Shown here: positions 34,715 to 43,021 of the stretch, one piece after another | Layout of the letters: each line of letters opens with the position of its first letter | Position numbering within the stretch: position 1 is the stretch's first letter | DNA from: a virus | IMG/VR virus record: IMGVR_UViG_3300024255_001563 | Location: 1-64,000 of that record | Length of the DNA: 64,000 nucleotides | Direction: 5' to 3' (one strand) | Translations under genes and position numbers: made by a program | Notes under the pieces: model-generated | Seen by the model: the letters and a program-made list of their open reading frames with translations, nothing else | The model's database searches: none | What the model was told of the DNA's origin: nothing

Positions 34715-35215
34715 TTATTTATCTTTATCTAAGCCTTTAAGTCGCTCTAAAAGACTATTTCTATCAGTAACTACATAACCTTCGCCGTTAATGATAGAGT
34801 CGTCATTTTTATTACTATCTTTGTCCATTTTTTCTTTTTTAAGTTGTAGTTCAACCATTTTTAATTTTTTGTCTAATTTTGCAACTTTAGCATCTAATCC
34901 TGTTTTAAGCATCCCGCCTGCAACTTCAAATACACGACCGCTGTAACGACTTTCAACATTCATACCTAAATCCATTAGATCTTCATATGCTTGCATTGCT
35001 TTATCTGCTACTTCATTAAGTTCTTTATCAGCTGCTTCGCCTAGGCCTTTTACACTTGGCAGTGCCGCAGTAATTTTATCAAACTCGGCTATATCTCTAA
35101 AAGTTTCTGCTTGTTCGATTTCGTATGCTTTTTGTTCTTCTTCTTGATCTTCTGCTTGTTCAATGATTTCTTTTGAATCAGGTAAGTTTAACAAGTCTTC
35201 TAATTTTTTAGTCAT
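34715..35215 (-). CDS. 16: Small terminase subunit, T4 gp16-like
   Basis: The 166-residue, helical protein matches T4 gp16 (164 aa) in length. The central block SRYSGRVFEVAGGMLKTGLDAK followed by LDKKLKMVELQLKKEK fits the family, and its place near terL agrees. The subunit recognises DNA and regulates gp17. A GATAAATA element overlaps the end of the gp4 gene before it. N- and C-terminal regions are acidic and flexible. Confidence 0.82.
   Translation of the reverse strand: MTKKLEDLLNLPDSKEIIEQAEDQEEEQKAYEIEQAETFRDIAEFDKITAALPSVKGLGEAADKELNEVADKAMQAYEDLMDLGMNVESRYSGRVFEVAGGMLKTGLDAKVAKLDKKLKMVELQLKKEKMDKDSNKNDDSIINGEGYVVTDRNSLLERLKGLDKDK
34716..34723 (-). promoter_or_regulatory. T4-type late promoter before the 185-aa gene
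   Basis: The minus strand reads GATAAATA, overlapping the stop codon of the small terminase gene. The ATG at 34688 follows a leader of about 22 bases with AGGATC. Confidence 0.55.
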
Positions 35216-35241
35216 GGGTCCAATCCATTATATGCTACTAT

Positions 35242-35249
35242 TATTTATC
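35242..35249 (-). promoter_or_regulatory. T4-type late promoter before the small terminase gene
   Basis: The minus strand reads GATAAATA, overlapping the gp4 stop codon. The leader to the ATG at 35215 is about 21 bases and contains TGGATTGGA. Confidence 0.55.
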
Positions 35250-35682
35250 TTTTACGACCATTGTGGAAAATATCATCTTCAGTAACAATACGGAATATTA
35301 TTCCTTTTTGTTTACACCATGCTCTAGCTGCTTCCCACTTTGCTTGATTAACAACATAATGTGCTTGATTATGTTTACTTCTGCCTAGTCTTTCTCGCAT
35401 TGCTTGATTAGCAGGTTTAACTTCAATTAATTCTACACGCTGCTTCGTGCCTTTGTCTGAATAAACTATAAAAAAATCCGGAACATATATAGTTTGCTTG
35501 CCGGTAAGTGGATTTCTATAAGGTATGCGTATTGCTTCACTAGCCCATTGTAATATAGCAGGATGATCGTCACACATTTTCATAAATGTAAATTCCCAGC
35601 CTGATCGATACGTAGGTGTTTTTGTACCTACATACTTTTGTGGGTTTTTTAGATTATACTTACCTTGAGCAAAACGTCCCAT
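35245..35682 (-). CDS. 4: Head completion protein, T4 gp4-like
   Basis: The 145-residue protein (T4 gp4 is 150) has a nuclease-like fold: YRSGWEFTFMKMCDDHP, then YVPDFFIVYSDKG and VELIEVKPANQ, with the catalytic-type Asp, Glu and Lys of the TnsA/endonuclease superfamily. In T4 it is needed to complete packaged heads before tail joining. It overlaps the next gene by one base. Confidence 0.85.
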   Translation of the reverse strand: MGRFAQGKYNLKNPQKYVGTKTPTYRSGWEFTFMKMCDDHPAILQWASEAIRIPYRNPLTGKQTIYVPDFFIVYSDKGTKQRVELIEVKPANQAMRERLGRSKHNQAHYVVNQAKWEAARAWCKQKGIIFRIVTEDDIFHNGRKR

Positions 35683-36047
35683 TAGACAATAATATTTCTA
35701 GCCTCGAGTCTCAAACCTTCAATGTTAGTTTTAAAACCTAACTGACTGGTTTTATCTCTGCTGTTATTAAGTATTTGTCCTACAACATTATTAAGTTGTA
35801 CATCATTAACGCCGTCTAAAGTGTCTAATAGTTTTTGTACAGGAATTTTATCAATCCTTGCTTGTGCTAATAATATATTAGCAGTTGAAGTTGCACTGAC
35901 TTCTTCAAAGCCTCTTTTTAAAAAATAACCAATCGCTGAATCAATATCGGCTGCACTAAATGCTGCTGTTGGTTGATAAAATTTATCAAAAAATCGTTTA
36001 ACTTTTGTTGCGCTATCTGGGCTTAAAGTATTTGGTACCTGTGACAA
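35682..36047 (-). CDS. Conserved hypothetical, probable structural protein, TTG start
   Basis: The 121-residue product begins MSQVPNTLSPDS from a TTG codon with an AGGAGA site 8-9 bases upstream. It is helical with a C-terminal beta-like end (TNIEGLRLEARNIIV). No family is recognised. Its place between gp4 and the tube-like gene suggests a late structural or chaperone role. Confidence 0.6.
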   Translation of the reverse strand: MSQVPNTLSPDSATKVKRFFDKFYQPTAAFSAADIDSAIGYFLKRGFEEVSATSTANILLAQARIDKIPVQKLLDTLDGVNDVQLNNVVGQILNNSRDKTSQLGFKTNIEGLRLEARNIIV

Positions 36048-36057
36048 TAAATTTCTC

Positions 36058-37236
36058 CTATTTTATAGCATTTACGACTGCGTTTGCTAGATTTACAATC
36101 TTTCTGTCGCCGCCTACTAATTTTCCAATAATTTCGGTTTGTATTGCTTTCTGTGTTGCACTTTCTAATGTGTCATACTGTTGAAAATTTCTACTACTAT
36201 ACGAATCACTAAACGAACCTGTGCCTAAAGTAACTTTAACTAGACTATTTAAAGCAGCAGGATTGTTTAATATTCTATCAGCAAGTACACTAGGATCGTT
36301 ACCTACATCTCTAACAGTATTTGCAATTCTTATAGCAAGATCAACTTCTGGTGCACCTGGAAATTTAAGATTATTTATGCCGCCGGTACTTAATACTGAA
36401 TCAGCTATTATTGCTCCTAATGTAGGAGCACCTGTGCTAGAATTTCTACCTAATAATGGATTAGTAGGATAACCAAAATTATTTGATGTGTGCCTAAAAG
36501 GTCTAGGTTGATCAGCATAAAATTGTTCTAGTTTATCACTAACAGGACTAGGTGTATTATCGTATCCAGTTTCTGGTGCAGTAAATCCTTTTGGCGTGTC
36601 AAAATCATTTACATATCCGCTATCATATAATACCGATTCATACATTACTGTTAATTGATTTTCAGTAATACCTGAGGCGTCACTATAATCCAAATCACTA
36701 TGTTGCCAGTTTTGCACTACTGGATTAATTAATGTATAACTATTCCATTCTTGTTTTGCTAATTGAAAAATTTTAATTTCTTTAAAAAAGGGTGTATTAA
36801 AGTTATTATCTAACCCGTAGCTAGGAACACTGTTTGCAAACTTATCTAGTGGATCATAATCAAATCCAGAATTTTTCTTACCGTCTCTATAATAAAAATT
36901 ATAATATTCTTTTAATAAGTCTTTTGTGTGTCCTGCCATATCGTCGTGAAATGTAAAAGTTACAGGTTCGTAGTCTATTCGTGTTTGAACATTCTTTTTT
37001 CTATTATATTGTTGCACAGTAGAAATCTGTGATGTATATGAAGGTAAGTTTAAACTTTTAACTAATACATTTATTAAATTATTTTTAAAAGAAGAAATAG
37101 GAGACTTAAATCTTGCTTCGGGTGTTAGGTCAAAATAGCAATGATATAGATACTTAACCTTCGGAGAAAAATCAAGCCTCTGTTGTGTATATAAATTATG
37201 GGCATGCTGAGCATCTCGTAAAAGAATTGACGACAC
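36058..37236 (-). CDS. Tail-tube-fold baseplate protein (gp54/gp48-like)
   Basis: A GTG start at 37236 with AAGGAGAT upstream gives 392 residues. The N-terminal region (KVKYLYHCYFDL, VTFTFHDDMAGHTKDLLKEYYNFY) resembles the tube domain of gp19 (IRYDN, LTLRDDVNNN). Paralogs of the tube (gp48, gp54) cap the baseplate in T4. The C-terminal half is extended and has no recognised motif. A late promoter sits just upstream. The exact assignment among gp48 and gp54 is not settled. Confidence 0.55.
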   Translation of the reverse strand: MSSILLRDAQHAHNLYTQQRLDFSPKVKYLYHCYFDLTPEARFKSPISSFKNNLINVLVKSLNLPSYTSQISTVQQYNRKKNVQTRIDYEPVTFTFHDDMAGHTKDLLKEYYNFYYRDGKKNSGFDYDPLDKFANSVPSYGLDNNFNTPFFKEIKIFQLAKQEWNSYTLINPVVQNWQHSDLDYSDASGITENQLTVMYESVLYDSGYVNDFDTPKGFTAPETGYDNTPSPVSDKLEQFYADQPRPFRHTSNNFGYPTNPLLGRNSSTGAPTLGAIIADSVLSTGGINNLKFPGAPEVDLAIRIANTVRDVGNDPSVLADRILNNPAALNSLVKVTLGTGSFSDSYSSRNFQQYDTLESATQKAIQTEIIGKLVGGDRKIVNLANAVVNAIK

Positions 37237-37255
37237 AATGAATCTCCTTATAAAG

Positions 37256-37263
37256 TATTTATT
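37256..37263 (-). promoter_or_regulatory. T4-type late promoter before the baseplate gene
   Basis: The minus strand reads AATAAATA about 20 bases before the GTG start. The predicted leader contains AAGGAG. It follows the terminator of the gp19 gene. Confidence 0.55.
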
Positions 37264-37282
37264 ATAATCAATTATATACGCA

Positions 37283-37318
37283 CATAAAAAAATAGAGAGC
37301 AAAAGCTCTCTATTTTAT
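37283..37318 (-). terminator. Rho-independent terminator after gp19
   Basis: On the minus strand an 11-bp stem AAATAGAGAGC/GCTCTCTATTT with a TTTT loop is followed by seven T. It ends the gp19 transcript, and the next late promoter begins 20 bases later. Confidence 0.88.
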
Positions 37319-37339
37319 AGTTATGCCACTATATAATAA

Positions 37340-38017
37340 TTAACCTTGAACTGACTGGTTACCTGTAACTAGTACTCCAGGTCCTGTTGACGTGTCACCA
37401 CTTGGTCTATTAACAGGTTCGCCTACGCCATTATTTCTAGTAGTTCCGTCTGCATCTGTTTGTACTGCATTGTCGTATCTTATACTTAATGTAACAGTAA
37501 CTGGATCAGTCGATGCACTATATGCTAATGAATTATAATTAGCTGATTCTAAATAGCAACCTACTAGATTCCATTGTTCTAATACAGTTGGAGCTGTTGC
37601 GTCTCCGCCGTTGCCGCCGTCTAATATTTGAATTTTTGTTTCAAATTTATAACTTGCTCCAGAAACTGCACTTGCTTGTTCATAAAAGTCAAATTGTTTC
37701 TGTAACTGTTGTCCGGTTACTTTACTTATATTATTATTTACATCGTCACGTAATGTAAGTGTAATCGGATCCCAAGAATGTTTACCTGCAAGGTATGATC
37801 TTGAGTTATACACATCTAGTGTAATTGTTTCGAAATTAACTGTTGGACGAGTAACGTCTACAACCTGTTTTGTTACTTCAGTTAGTAGTCCTCCGTCAAT
37901 ACCAAAATTTTGTAATACAACTCGAAATCTGTATTGCAATTTCGGCATTAACAATGTGCCGTTTCTTTGGCCATCGTCGATCGGAACCGAAATATTTCTT
38001 AATGATGTTAGTGGCAT
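37340..38017 (-). CDS. 19: Tail tube protein, T4 gp19-like
   Basis: The 225-residue protein begins MPLTSLRNISVPIDDGQRNG and has the tube-fold blocks LLMPKLQYRFRVVLQNF, VDVTRPTVNFETITLDVYNS and ITLTLRDDVNN. T4 gp19 has 163; this one has an extended Gly/Ser/Thr-rich end. It forms the inner tube through which DNA passes. It lies between sheath and baseplate genes, with its own late promoter and terminator. Confidence 0.88.
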   Translation of the reverse strand: MPLTSLRNISVPIDDGQRNGTLLMPKLQYRFRVVLQNFGIDGGLLTEVTKQVVDVTRPTVNFETITLDVYNSRSYLAGKHSWDPITLTLRDDVNNNISKVTGQQLQKQFDFYEQASAVSGASYKFETKIQILDGGNGGDATAPTVLEQWNLVGCYLESANYNSLAYSASTDPVTVTLSIRYDNAVQTDADGTTRNNGVGEPVNRPSGDTSTGPGVLVTGNQSVQG

Positions 38018-38041
38018 ATTTTATCCTCTCTTTGATACATA

Positions 38042-38048
38042 TATTTAG
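38042..38048 (-). promoter_or_regulatory. T4-type late promoter before gp19
   Basis: The minus strand reads CTAAATA. The leader contains AGAGAGGAT just before the ATG at 38017. Confidence 0.55.
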
Positions 38049-38058
38049 CTCTTTTTAG

Positions 38059-38082
38059 TAATCAGGCCCTAGGGCCTAATTA
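38059..38082 (-). terminator. Palindromic hairpin after gp18
   Basis: The 14-base palindrome AGGCCCTAGGGCCT is flanked by TAAT/ATTA, starting next to the gp18 stop. It has no clear U-run, so termination is uncertain. Confidence 0.45.
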
Positions 38083-41000
38083 TCAACCTCCTAATGCAGC
38101 AATTTCGCCTGTGTTTTTAATACGCAACGGAATGTAAATAAATTCAATTGCTTTTACTGGTTCAATTGCTATATCTAACCAAAGCTCGTTACGATCAATT
38201 CTAGCTGGTGTGTTATTTGAATCATCACATACTGTAATGAAATCATACAATGCACGTAAGCTAACTAATTCTAAACAGAATGCATCAGCTGCTGATTTGA
38301 CTTGATCTCTTGTGATTCTGTCATTCGGTTCAAACAAGTAAGGTCTTGCTAATAGTTCAAGCTGTGTTCTCATATAAACAATCAACCTTGCTACATTAAC
38401 TCTATCAAGAGCGCTTGCATTTCTTGCTCTAGTTTTTTGACCAAATACAACTAATCCTGCTCCACTAATAAATGTAATTGGATTAATATTATTTTCGTAT
38501 AATGTATCTCTTTGTCCTGTATTAAGAGAAATACTTACAAACTCTCCTTCAGAATTTACATATCCTGAACTTGTTGCGTTTGTAACTCCGCCACGTCTTG
38601 TACCAGCTGGTGCAAACCATGGATAAGCAACTTGGTCATTTATTATCATTGTGCGTAGAGCCATATGACTTGGTGGAACAGCAATGTTATTACCGTTATT
38701 ATCGCTTGAGAATCCCCATGGATAATACATACCTAAATATTCATCAAAACTCACAGCACCATTATCATTATCTTCTACTGCTGAACGAACATTTGCTGCC
38801 CAGTTATTCAAAGATGTTGCATCTGGTGTTAATCTTGCAGGAGAATCACCTACAACAAATCCTGTTAAGCGTCTGTCGTAATTAAGTGTGATCAATTCTC
38901 CGATTAGTTCCGGATATCCTGGACATGCCATTAAGTTAAATCTTCTTGCTTCTTCGTCACGGATATCTTGATTACTGTTAACATTTGCTTGTAATGACTG
39001 TACAACTGATTTTCGTTGTGCAAGTCTACCAAATGTACCCGAACCGTCTGCATTATTACCACTTAGTGTTACCCAACGGTGTGGATAATATGTATCCATT
39101 GATTGTGCATTACCGTTAGCATCAAACACATCTCCGCTATCAACTGTATATTGCTCGTTATCACCCGATGTATCTATGTAGTTGCGCTCAAAACGCTTAA
39201 CATTAAATCCGCTTCTACGTGTGTTCCATAGTAGCATACCTTTTGGATATAGTGCTGGATCTGGACAATCAGGATCTACATAATTGCTTTCTAGTAGATC
39301 TGTAATTTCTGCTGCATCACTTTCTGATCCTGCTGTGCCCCAACGTGCGTCTGCAAATAGTATACCATTTTCAGTTGTTTGATCTGTTTTATCTAACAAC
39401 ACCCACGAACTTAAAGCTTCGTTATATTTGTATACAGTTCCGTACTCTTCAATGTCGCCAGTTGCAATCCAAATATCGCCATCTTGTAATGGATCTGCTT
39501 GTGAATTTTCAGTAGGTTCACTAGCTGATACTATAGGTCCATTTGGATCTGTATCACCAGTACCATTTCCGTGATCATAATTTAAATACCCTATCCAGTT
39601 TGCACCGTCGTGTATCATCATATCAACTTCGTCTACTACTGAACTGTACCAAACTTCGCCGTCTGCTGTTAAGCTTAATGGTGCATCAACTGCTGGAGTA
39701 TAGTTTAATACTTTCCAGTTTGAAGCTAAAAATACACCAGAAACGCTAACTTCACCTAGTAGTGTCGGTGCGTCTGTAATAATTTGGTTTGGTGCACCAT
39801 ACAAGTTTGATGTAGTTGAAGTGTCTCCTGCAACAAATGCAGCAAATCCTGAAGAAGCTAATGCTCCGTCGATATCGTAAAGATAAAAATCACCGCCTGT
39901 TTTATGTTCAATAGTAATTCTATTTTGACTATCAACACTTGCTACAATATTTGTTAAACCTGCTGCGTTAATTGCGCCTGCAATTGTATCTGCATCACCT
40001 GATGCGCCTGCTGCTGTAAAACTAACAGTTACTGGTGCAGCAAATACATTTGAATTTGTTTTTGTTTCAGCAATTGCAAAGTCATATGCAACTAAATTTG
40101 TTAATCCAGTTGTAATTTTAGGACTTTTAATAGATGTAGTACCGCTAGAATTTCTACGATAAAATTTAAAGTTAACTTTTGGATTAGTATCTTCTTCAAA
40201 ATTTACTTTTGCATAAAGATCGCCCGTTACAAGATTTGACCCACCGCCGGCTCTGTCTAATCCATATAGTGCTGCTGAACTAGTTTGAAAAGCAGGAACA
40301 GTTAATCTTTCCCATAAATTAGTTTCAGCGTTATAATTTTTTATACGTAGATCAATACCGCCATTTGGTTCTGTTGTTTTAAACCAAATTGAACCAGTTG
40401 GTCTTGGGTTAACATCTACTGCTTTAAACGTAGGTACACTTGTATGATCAGCAACAGCAACTTTAGGTGAATAATAAGTGCCTGCTACTAGCCCAAGTTC
40501 TGCATTTGCTGTTCCTGCGCCTATTACTAAGCTTTCGTTTGTTGTATATATTTCTAATGCACTATCTACAACTGCTGCCGACACTCCTGAAATACCTGCA
40601 TCATTAATATCCACTGCTGCTAATGCTGCCGATGCACCACTTAATGTAATTGCTACTGCGCCGTCAATAATAACTGTATTACTAGGTGTAACTGTTGGAT
40701 TTTGCAACGAACCTCTTACTGTATAATGACTAGACTTCCATGCATCTGACCCAACTTCTACCCAAGTTCCGCTATTATTTTTATAGTATGTACTATTCAT
40801 AGTGGTAATGGCTACAATGCAATAATCGCCTATTGCACCTACGCTTGCTTTAGGTGCTCCCGGTGCTGATAAACTTTCGCCTACTGTTCTATCAACATCA
40901 TTTGGAGTTAAAACAATAGGTACTATAGTATTAAAACTTTGTCCGCCGGCTGCATTAATAGCTGCGCCATTCCATTCTTGAATTCCAAAGTCTGTAGATT

Positions 41001-41418
41001 GTACATCAAACCAGTATGAGCCTGCTTCTGGTTCGCCTCCTGGTGCAGTTGCACTTGCTGTTAGTTTTCCTAAATCAAGATCTGCTCTACATACATATAC
41101 ACGATTAGTAACTCCTAATAACGAATATGCAGTTTGTAATCCGTATTCATTTAGTTCTCCTGCATGAATCGGATTATTGTTAGTATCAGTATAAAATGTT
41201 GGAGTACCAAATAATTCAACTAATTCTCTTTGTGAAGTAACTAAGTACGGTGTTCCAGCATTTGCTGCTAGTGTTCCTGCTGCTAGCTCTGAGCCGCTGC
41301 CGTTCAGCTTATTTTCAGCAGAAGCTACAAATATCATAGGTACAGTACCAGCAGCTGCCGGAGTATAAAAACTCTCGTCTATGACTTGTACTTCTACACC
41401 TGGTGATGTTAATGCCAT
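38083..41418 (-). CDS. 18: Tail sheath protein, T4 gp18-like, enlarged
   Basis: The N-terminus (MALTSPGVEVQVIDESFYTP, SQRELVELFGTPTFY, GVTNRVYVCRADL) and the last ~370 residues (FGQKTRARNASALDRVNVARL and a PVKAIEFIYIPLRI end) are sheath-like. At 1111 residues it is far larger than T4 gp18 (659). The extra central region contains repeated GxxWFxx...Wxx modules, for example SIWFKTTEP and GDIWIATGD, each ending in a W-[VI] block. These may decorate the sheath surface. A late promoter precedes the ATG. Confidence 0.88.
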   Translation of the reverse strand: MALTSPGVEVQVIDESFYTPAAAGTVPMIFVASAENKLNGSGSELAAGTLAANAGTPYLVTSQRELVELFGTPTFYTDTNNNPIHAGELNEYGLQTAYSLLGVTNRVYVCRADLDLGKLTASATAPGGEPEAGSYWFDVQSTDFGIQEWNGAAINAAGGQSFNTIVPIVLTPNDVDRTVGESLSAPGAPKASVGAIGDYCIVAITTMNSTYYKNNSGTWVEVGSDAWKSSHYTVRGSLQNPTVTPSNTVIIDGAVAITLSGASAALAAVDINDAGISGVSAAVVDSALEIYTTNESLVIGAGTANAELGLVAGTYYSPKVAVADHTSVPTFKAVDVNPRPTGSIWFKTTEPNGGIDLRIKNYNAETNLWERLTVPAFQTSSAALYGLDRAGGGSNLVTGDLYAKVNFEEDTNPKVNFKFYRRNSSGTTSIKSPKITTGLTNLVAYDFAIAETKTNSNVFAAPVTVSFTAAGASGDADTIAGAINAAGLTNIVASVDSQNRITIEHKTGGDFYLYDIDGALASSGFAAFVAGDTSTTSNLYGAPNQIITDAPTLLGEVSVSGVFLASNWKVLNYTPAVDAPLSLTADGEVWYSSVVDEVDMMIHDGANWIGYLNYDHGNGTGDTDPNGPIVSASEPTENSQADPLQDGDIWIATGDIEEYGTVYKYNEALSSWVLLDKTDQTTENGILFADARWGTAGSESDAAEITDLLESNYVDPDCPDPALYPKGMLLWNTRRSGFNVKRFERNYIDTSGDNEQYTVDSGDVFDANGNAQSMDTYYPHRWVTLSGNNADGSGTFGRLAQRKSVVQSLQANVNSNQDIRDEEARRFNLMACPGYPELIGELITLNYDRRLTGFVVGDSPARLTPDATSLNNWAANVRSAVEDNDNGAVSFDEYLGMYYPWGFSSDNNGNNIAVPPSHMALRTMIINDQVAYPWFAPAGTRRGGVTNATSSGYVNSEGEFVSISLNTGQRDTLYENNINPITFISGAGLVVFGQKTRARNASALDRVNVARLIVYMRTQLELLARPYLFEPNDRITRDQVKSAADAFCLELVSLRALYDFITVCDDSNNTPARIDRNELWLDIAIEPVKAIEFIYIPLRIKNTGEIAALGG

Positions 41419-41452
41419 TTTTTCTTTCTCCTATTGGGTAGTGTTCTTAATG

Positions 41453-41460
41453 TATTTAGT
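41453..41460 (-). promoter_or_regulatory. T4-type late promoter before gp18
   Basis: The minus strand reads ACTAAATA. The leader of about 30 bases holds the TAGGAGAAAG site before the ATG at 41418. Confidence 0.6.
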
Positions 41461-41515
41461 AGATTTATTTTAAATCCACCTATTAAACCATACGAAAAAG
41501 GGGCGAAAAAGGTGC

Positions 41516-41523
41516 GATAAATA
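41516..41523 (+). promoter_or_regulatory. T4-type late promoter, leaderless geometry
   Basis: GATAAATA, with the predicted +1 exactly at the ATG (41529) of the HNH-like gene. No ribosome-binding site lies in the gap. Confidence 0.6.
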
Positions 41524-41528
41524 AAGTT

Positions 41529-41867
41529 ATGAGACCATTATGTATTTGTAAGCAAAGACCAGCAGCAATTAATTACCGTAAAGGTAATAAAGTATACTAT
41601 AGAAAAAAATGCGAAATCTGTGTTAAGCATGGAAGTATCGGACACGGTCTTCCAAGGTGGCAAATTGCAGGATATATTAAAAAAGACTATTGTGAAAAGT
41701 GTGGATTTAAATCTAAGTATCAAGAACAATTTGACGTTTTTCATATAGATGGGCGTTTAGAAAATTCTAGACCTAGTAACTTAAAAACTATATGTGCAAA
41801 TTGTCAGCGTATTTTACAAAAAGAAGGATCGTTATGGAAACAAGGCGATCTTACTCCAGATTTTTAG
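41529..41867 (+). CDS. HNH-like zinc endonuclease-type protein
   Basis: The 112-residue protein begins MRPLCICKQRPAAINYRKG and has a first zinc pair (CxC, CEIC) and a second region CEKCGFKSKYQEQFDVFHIDG...NLKTICANC resembling an HNH/Cys4 fold (His-x-Asp, Asn-Leu-x-x-x-C). The family is often found in tailed phages near packaging and head genes. The usual catalytic His is present (FHIDG). It could act in packaging or be a homing-type nuclease, but it is too small for most homing enzymes. Confidence 0.65.
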   Translation: MRPLCICKQRPAAINYRKGNKVYYRKKCEICVKHGSIGHGLPRWQIAGYIKKDYCEKCGFKSKYQEQFDVFHIDGRLENSRPSNLKTICANCQRILQKEGSLWKQGDLTPDF

Positions 41868-41868
41868 G

Positions 41869-41897
41869 TTGACATTTAATTTACTTTATGTTATTAT
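41869..41897 (+). promoter_or_regulatory. Sigma70-type promoter for the DUF3310-like gene
   Basis: A perfect TTGACA (41869-41874), 17 bases, then TATTAT (41892-41897). The ATG at 41932 has a TAGGAG site. It probably drives early transcription of this small gene inside the late region. Confidence 0.72.
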
Positions 41898-41931
41898 TAT
41901 TGTAATGATAAGGCATTAATAGGAGTACGGC

Positions 41932-42207
41932 ATGTCGATTGATTACAAGTTTAATGAAAAAGCACTTATTGAAGAGTTTCAAGCATATATTGATAGTACA
42001 TATCAAGGTCATTATGCTACTAATAAATTTCAATCAACTGAAGTGATTATTGAAAGAGGTCATGGTACTGGATTTTGTATGGGCAACGTTGACAAGTATT
42101 CTAATCGTTACGGCAAAAAAGGTTCTAAGGATGACGCAAGAAAAGACTTAATGAAAGTTTTACATTATGCACTAATACAATTGCATATACATGATAACGA
42201 TCTTTAA
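41932..42207 (+). CDS. DUF3310-like small protein
   Basis: The 91-residue protein has the pattern FCMGNVDKYSNRYGKKGSKDDARKDLMKVLHYAL, matching the DUF3310 family (GNxxKYxxR...K...DLxKxxxY). Such proteins are common in phages as nucleotide-metabolism-associated small proteins, but the biochemical role is not firmly known. A sigma70-type promoter and TAGGAG site precede it. It overlaps the gp13 stop tail-to-tail. Confidence 0.72.
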   Translation: MSIDYKFNEKALIEEFQAYIDSTYQGHYATNKFQSTEVIIERGHGTGFCMGNVDKYSNRYGKKGSKDDARKDLMKVLHYALIQLHIHDNDL

Positions 42208-42959
42208 CCTATTGTAAAGCCATATCCTGTGCCGCCTGCAACAGCTAACGACACTTCTTGTTCTAGCTTATCCATCTCAGTTTGTGCTTCTGCCTTTAAT
42301 GCATCACCGTTTAGTGTTGATCCACCTTGTGGACCTGCAATAGTAGCAAACTTTGAACGTGCTTCGCCTAGCATATATTTACAACTCGCAAGTGTATAAT
42401 CTTTAATCCATTGTACAGCTAGGTAATCTTTTAATAATTCTTCATCTGGACGAAAGTTATATACCATTAATAAAAGATCCTCTTCAGAGCGTGGCCTTTG
42501 TAATATTGTCAATTTCTTTGTAGTCGAATTCCACTGAAATTCTATAAAACTACCAAACATTCTGCCTACTAGTTCTTGATACTGACTAAACATATCATAT
42601 GTTGCTAGTCCGCCCATTTTAGAACCTGATAACAGATAAGTGTTTGTGTAAGCAAGATTAAATGGTTCAAACAGTGTCCCGCCGCCTCCGCCACCGGATC
42701 TTGATCCTATTGATCTACGGAAAATTTGTCTAACTTCCATTACTTCATTAGGTAAAATATATTCGTTTTGATCTATTACTGTTGGCATAAACATATACGA
42801 TTCTTCTACACTATAATCACTGCGCATACGATATCTTGTTAACGCCTTTGTTAACGCTGTTTGATAATGTATCGGGTCTAATTCAACATCGACCATTCCA
42901 CCACCGAGGAATGCGTTTACATAATCAAATATTTCTTGTTTTTGTGTTGCTAGTGTCAT
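42204..42959 (-). CDS. 13: Neck protein, T4 gp13-like
   Basis: The 251-residue protein begins MTLATQKQEIFDYVNAFLGGG and contains IKDYTLASCKYMLGEARSKFA and TLNGDALKAEAQTEMDKLEQE, consistent with gp13 (309 in T4). The family closes the packaged head at the neck and joins the tail. Its late promoter is shared with the divergent gp14 gene. The interior has a Gly-rich loop. Confidence 0.8.
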   Translation of the reverse strand: MTLATQKQEIFDYVNAFLGGGMVDVELDPIHYQTALTKALTRYRMRSDYSVEESYMFMPTVIDQNEYILPNEVMEVRQIFRRSIGSRSGGGGGGTLFEPFNLAYTNTYLLSGSKMGGLATYDMFSQYQELVGRMFGSFIEFQWNSTTKKLTILQRPRSEEDLLLMVYNFRPDEELLKDYLAVQWIKDYTLASCKYMLGEARSKFATIAGPQGGSTLNGDALKAEAQTEMDKLEQEVSLAVAGGTGYGFTIG

Positions 42960-42976
42960 ATGAAGTTCTCCAATAG

Positions 42977-42984
42977 TATTTATT
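42977..42984 (-). promoter_or_regulatory. T4-type late promoter of gp13
   Basis: The minus strand reads AATAAATA. The leader carries GGAGAAC before the ATG at 42959. It is only six bases from the divergent gp14 promoter, so one 40-base region drives both neck genes. Confidence 0.6.
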
Positions 42985-42990
42985 CGTTAC

Positions 42991-42998
42991 GATAAATA
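42991..42998 (+). promoter_or_regulatory. T4-type late promoter of gp14
   Basis: GATAAATA overlaps an ATG at 42998. The predicted +1 (about 43004) lies beyond that ATG, so it cannot serve as the start for a message from this promoter. Confidence 0.6.
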
Positions 42999-43021
42999 TG
43001 TATAACAATAGGAGAACGGCT

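Noticed and set aside
41529-41867. Homing endonuclease/intron boundary
   Set aside because: The HNH-like protein is small, and neither gp18 nor the DUF3310 gene is split, so there is no sign of an intron or inserted element.
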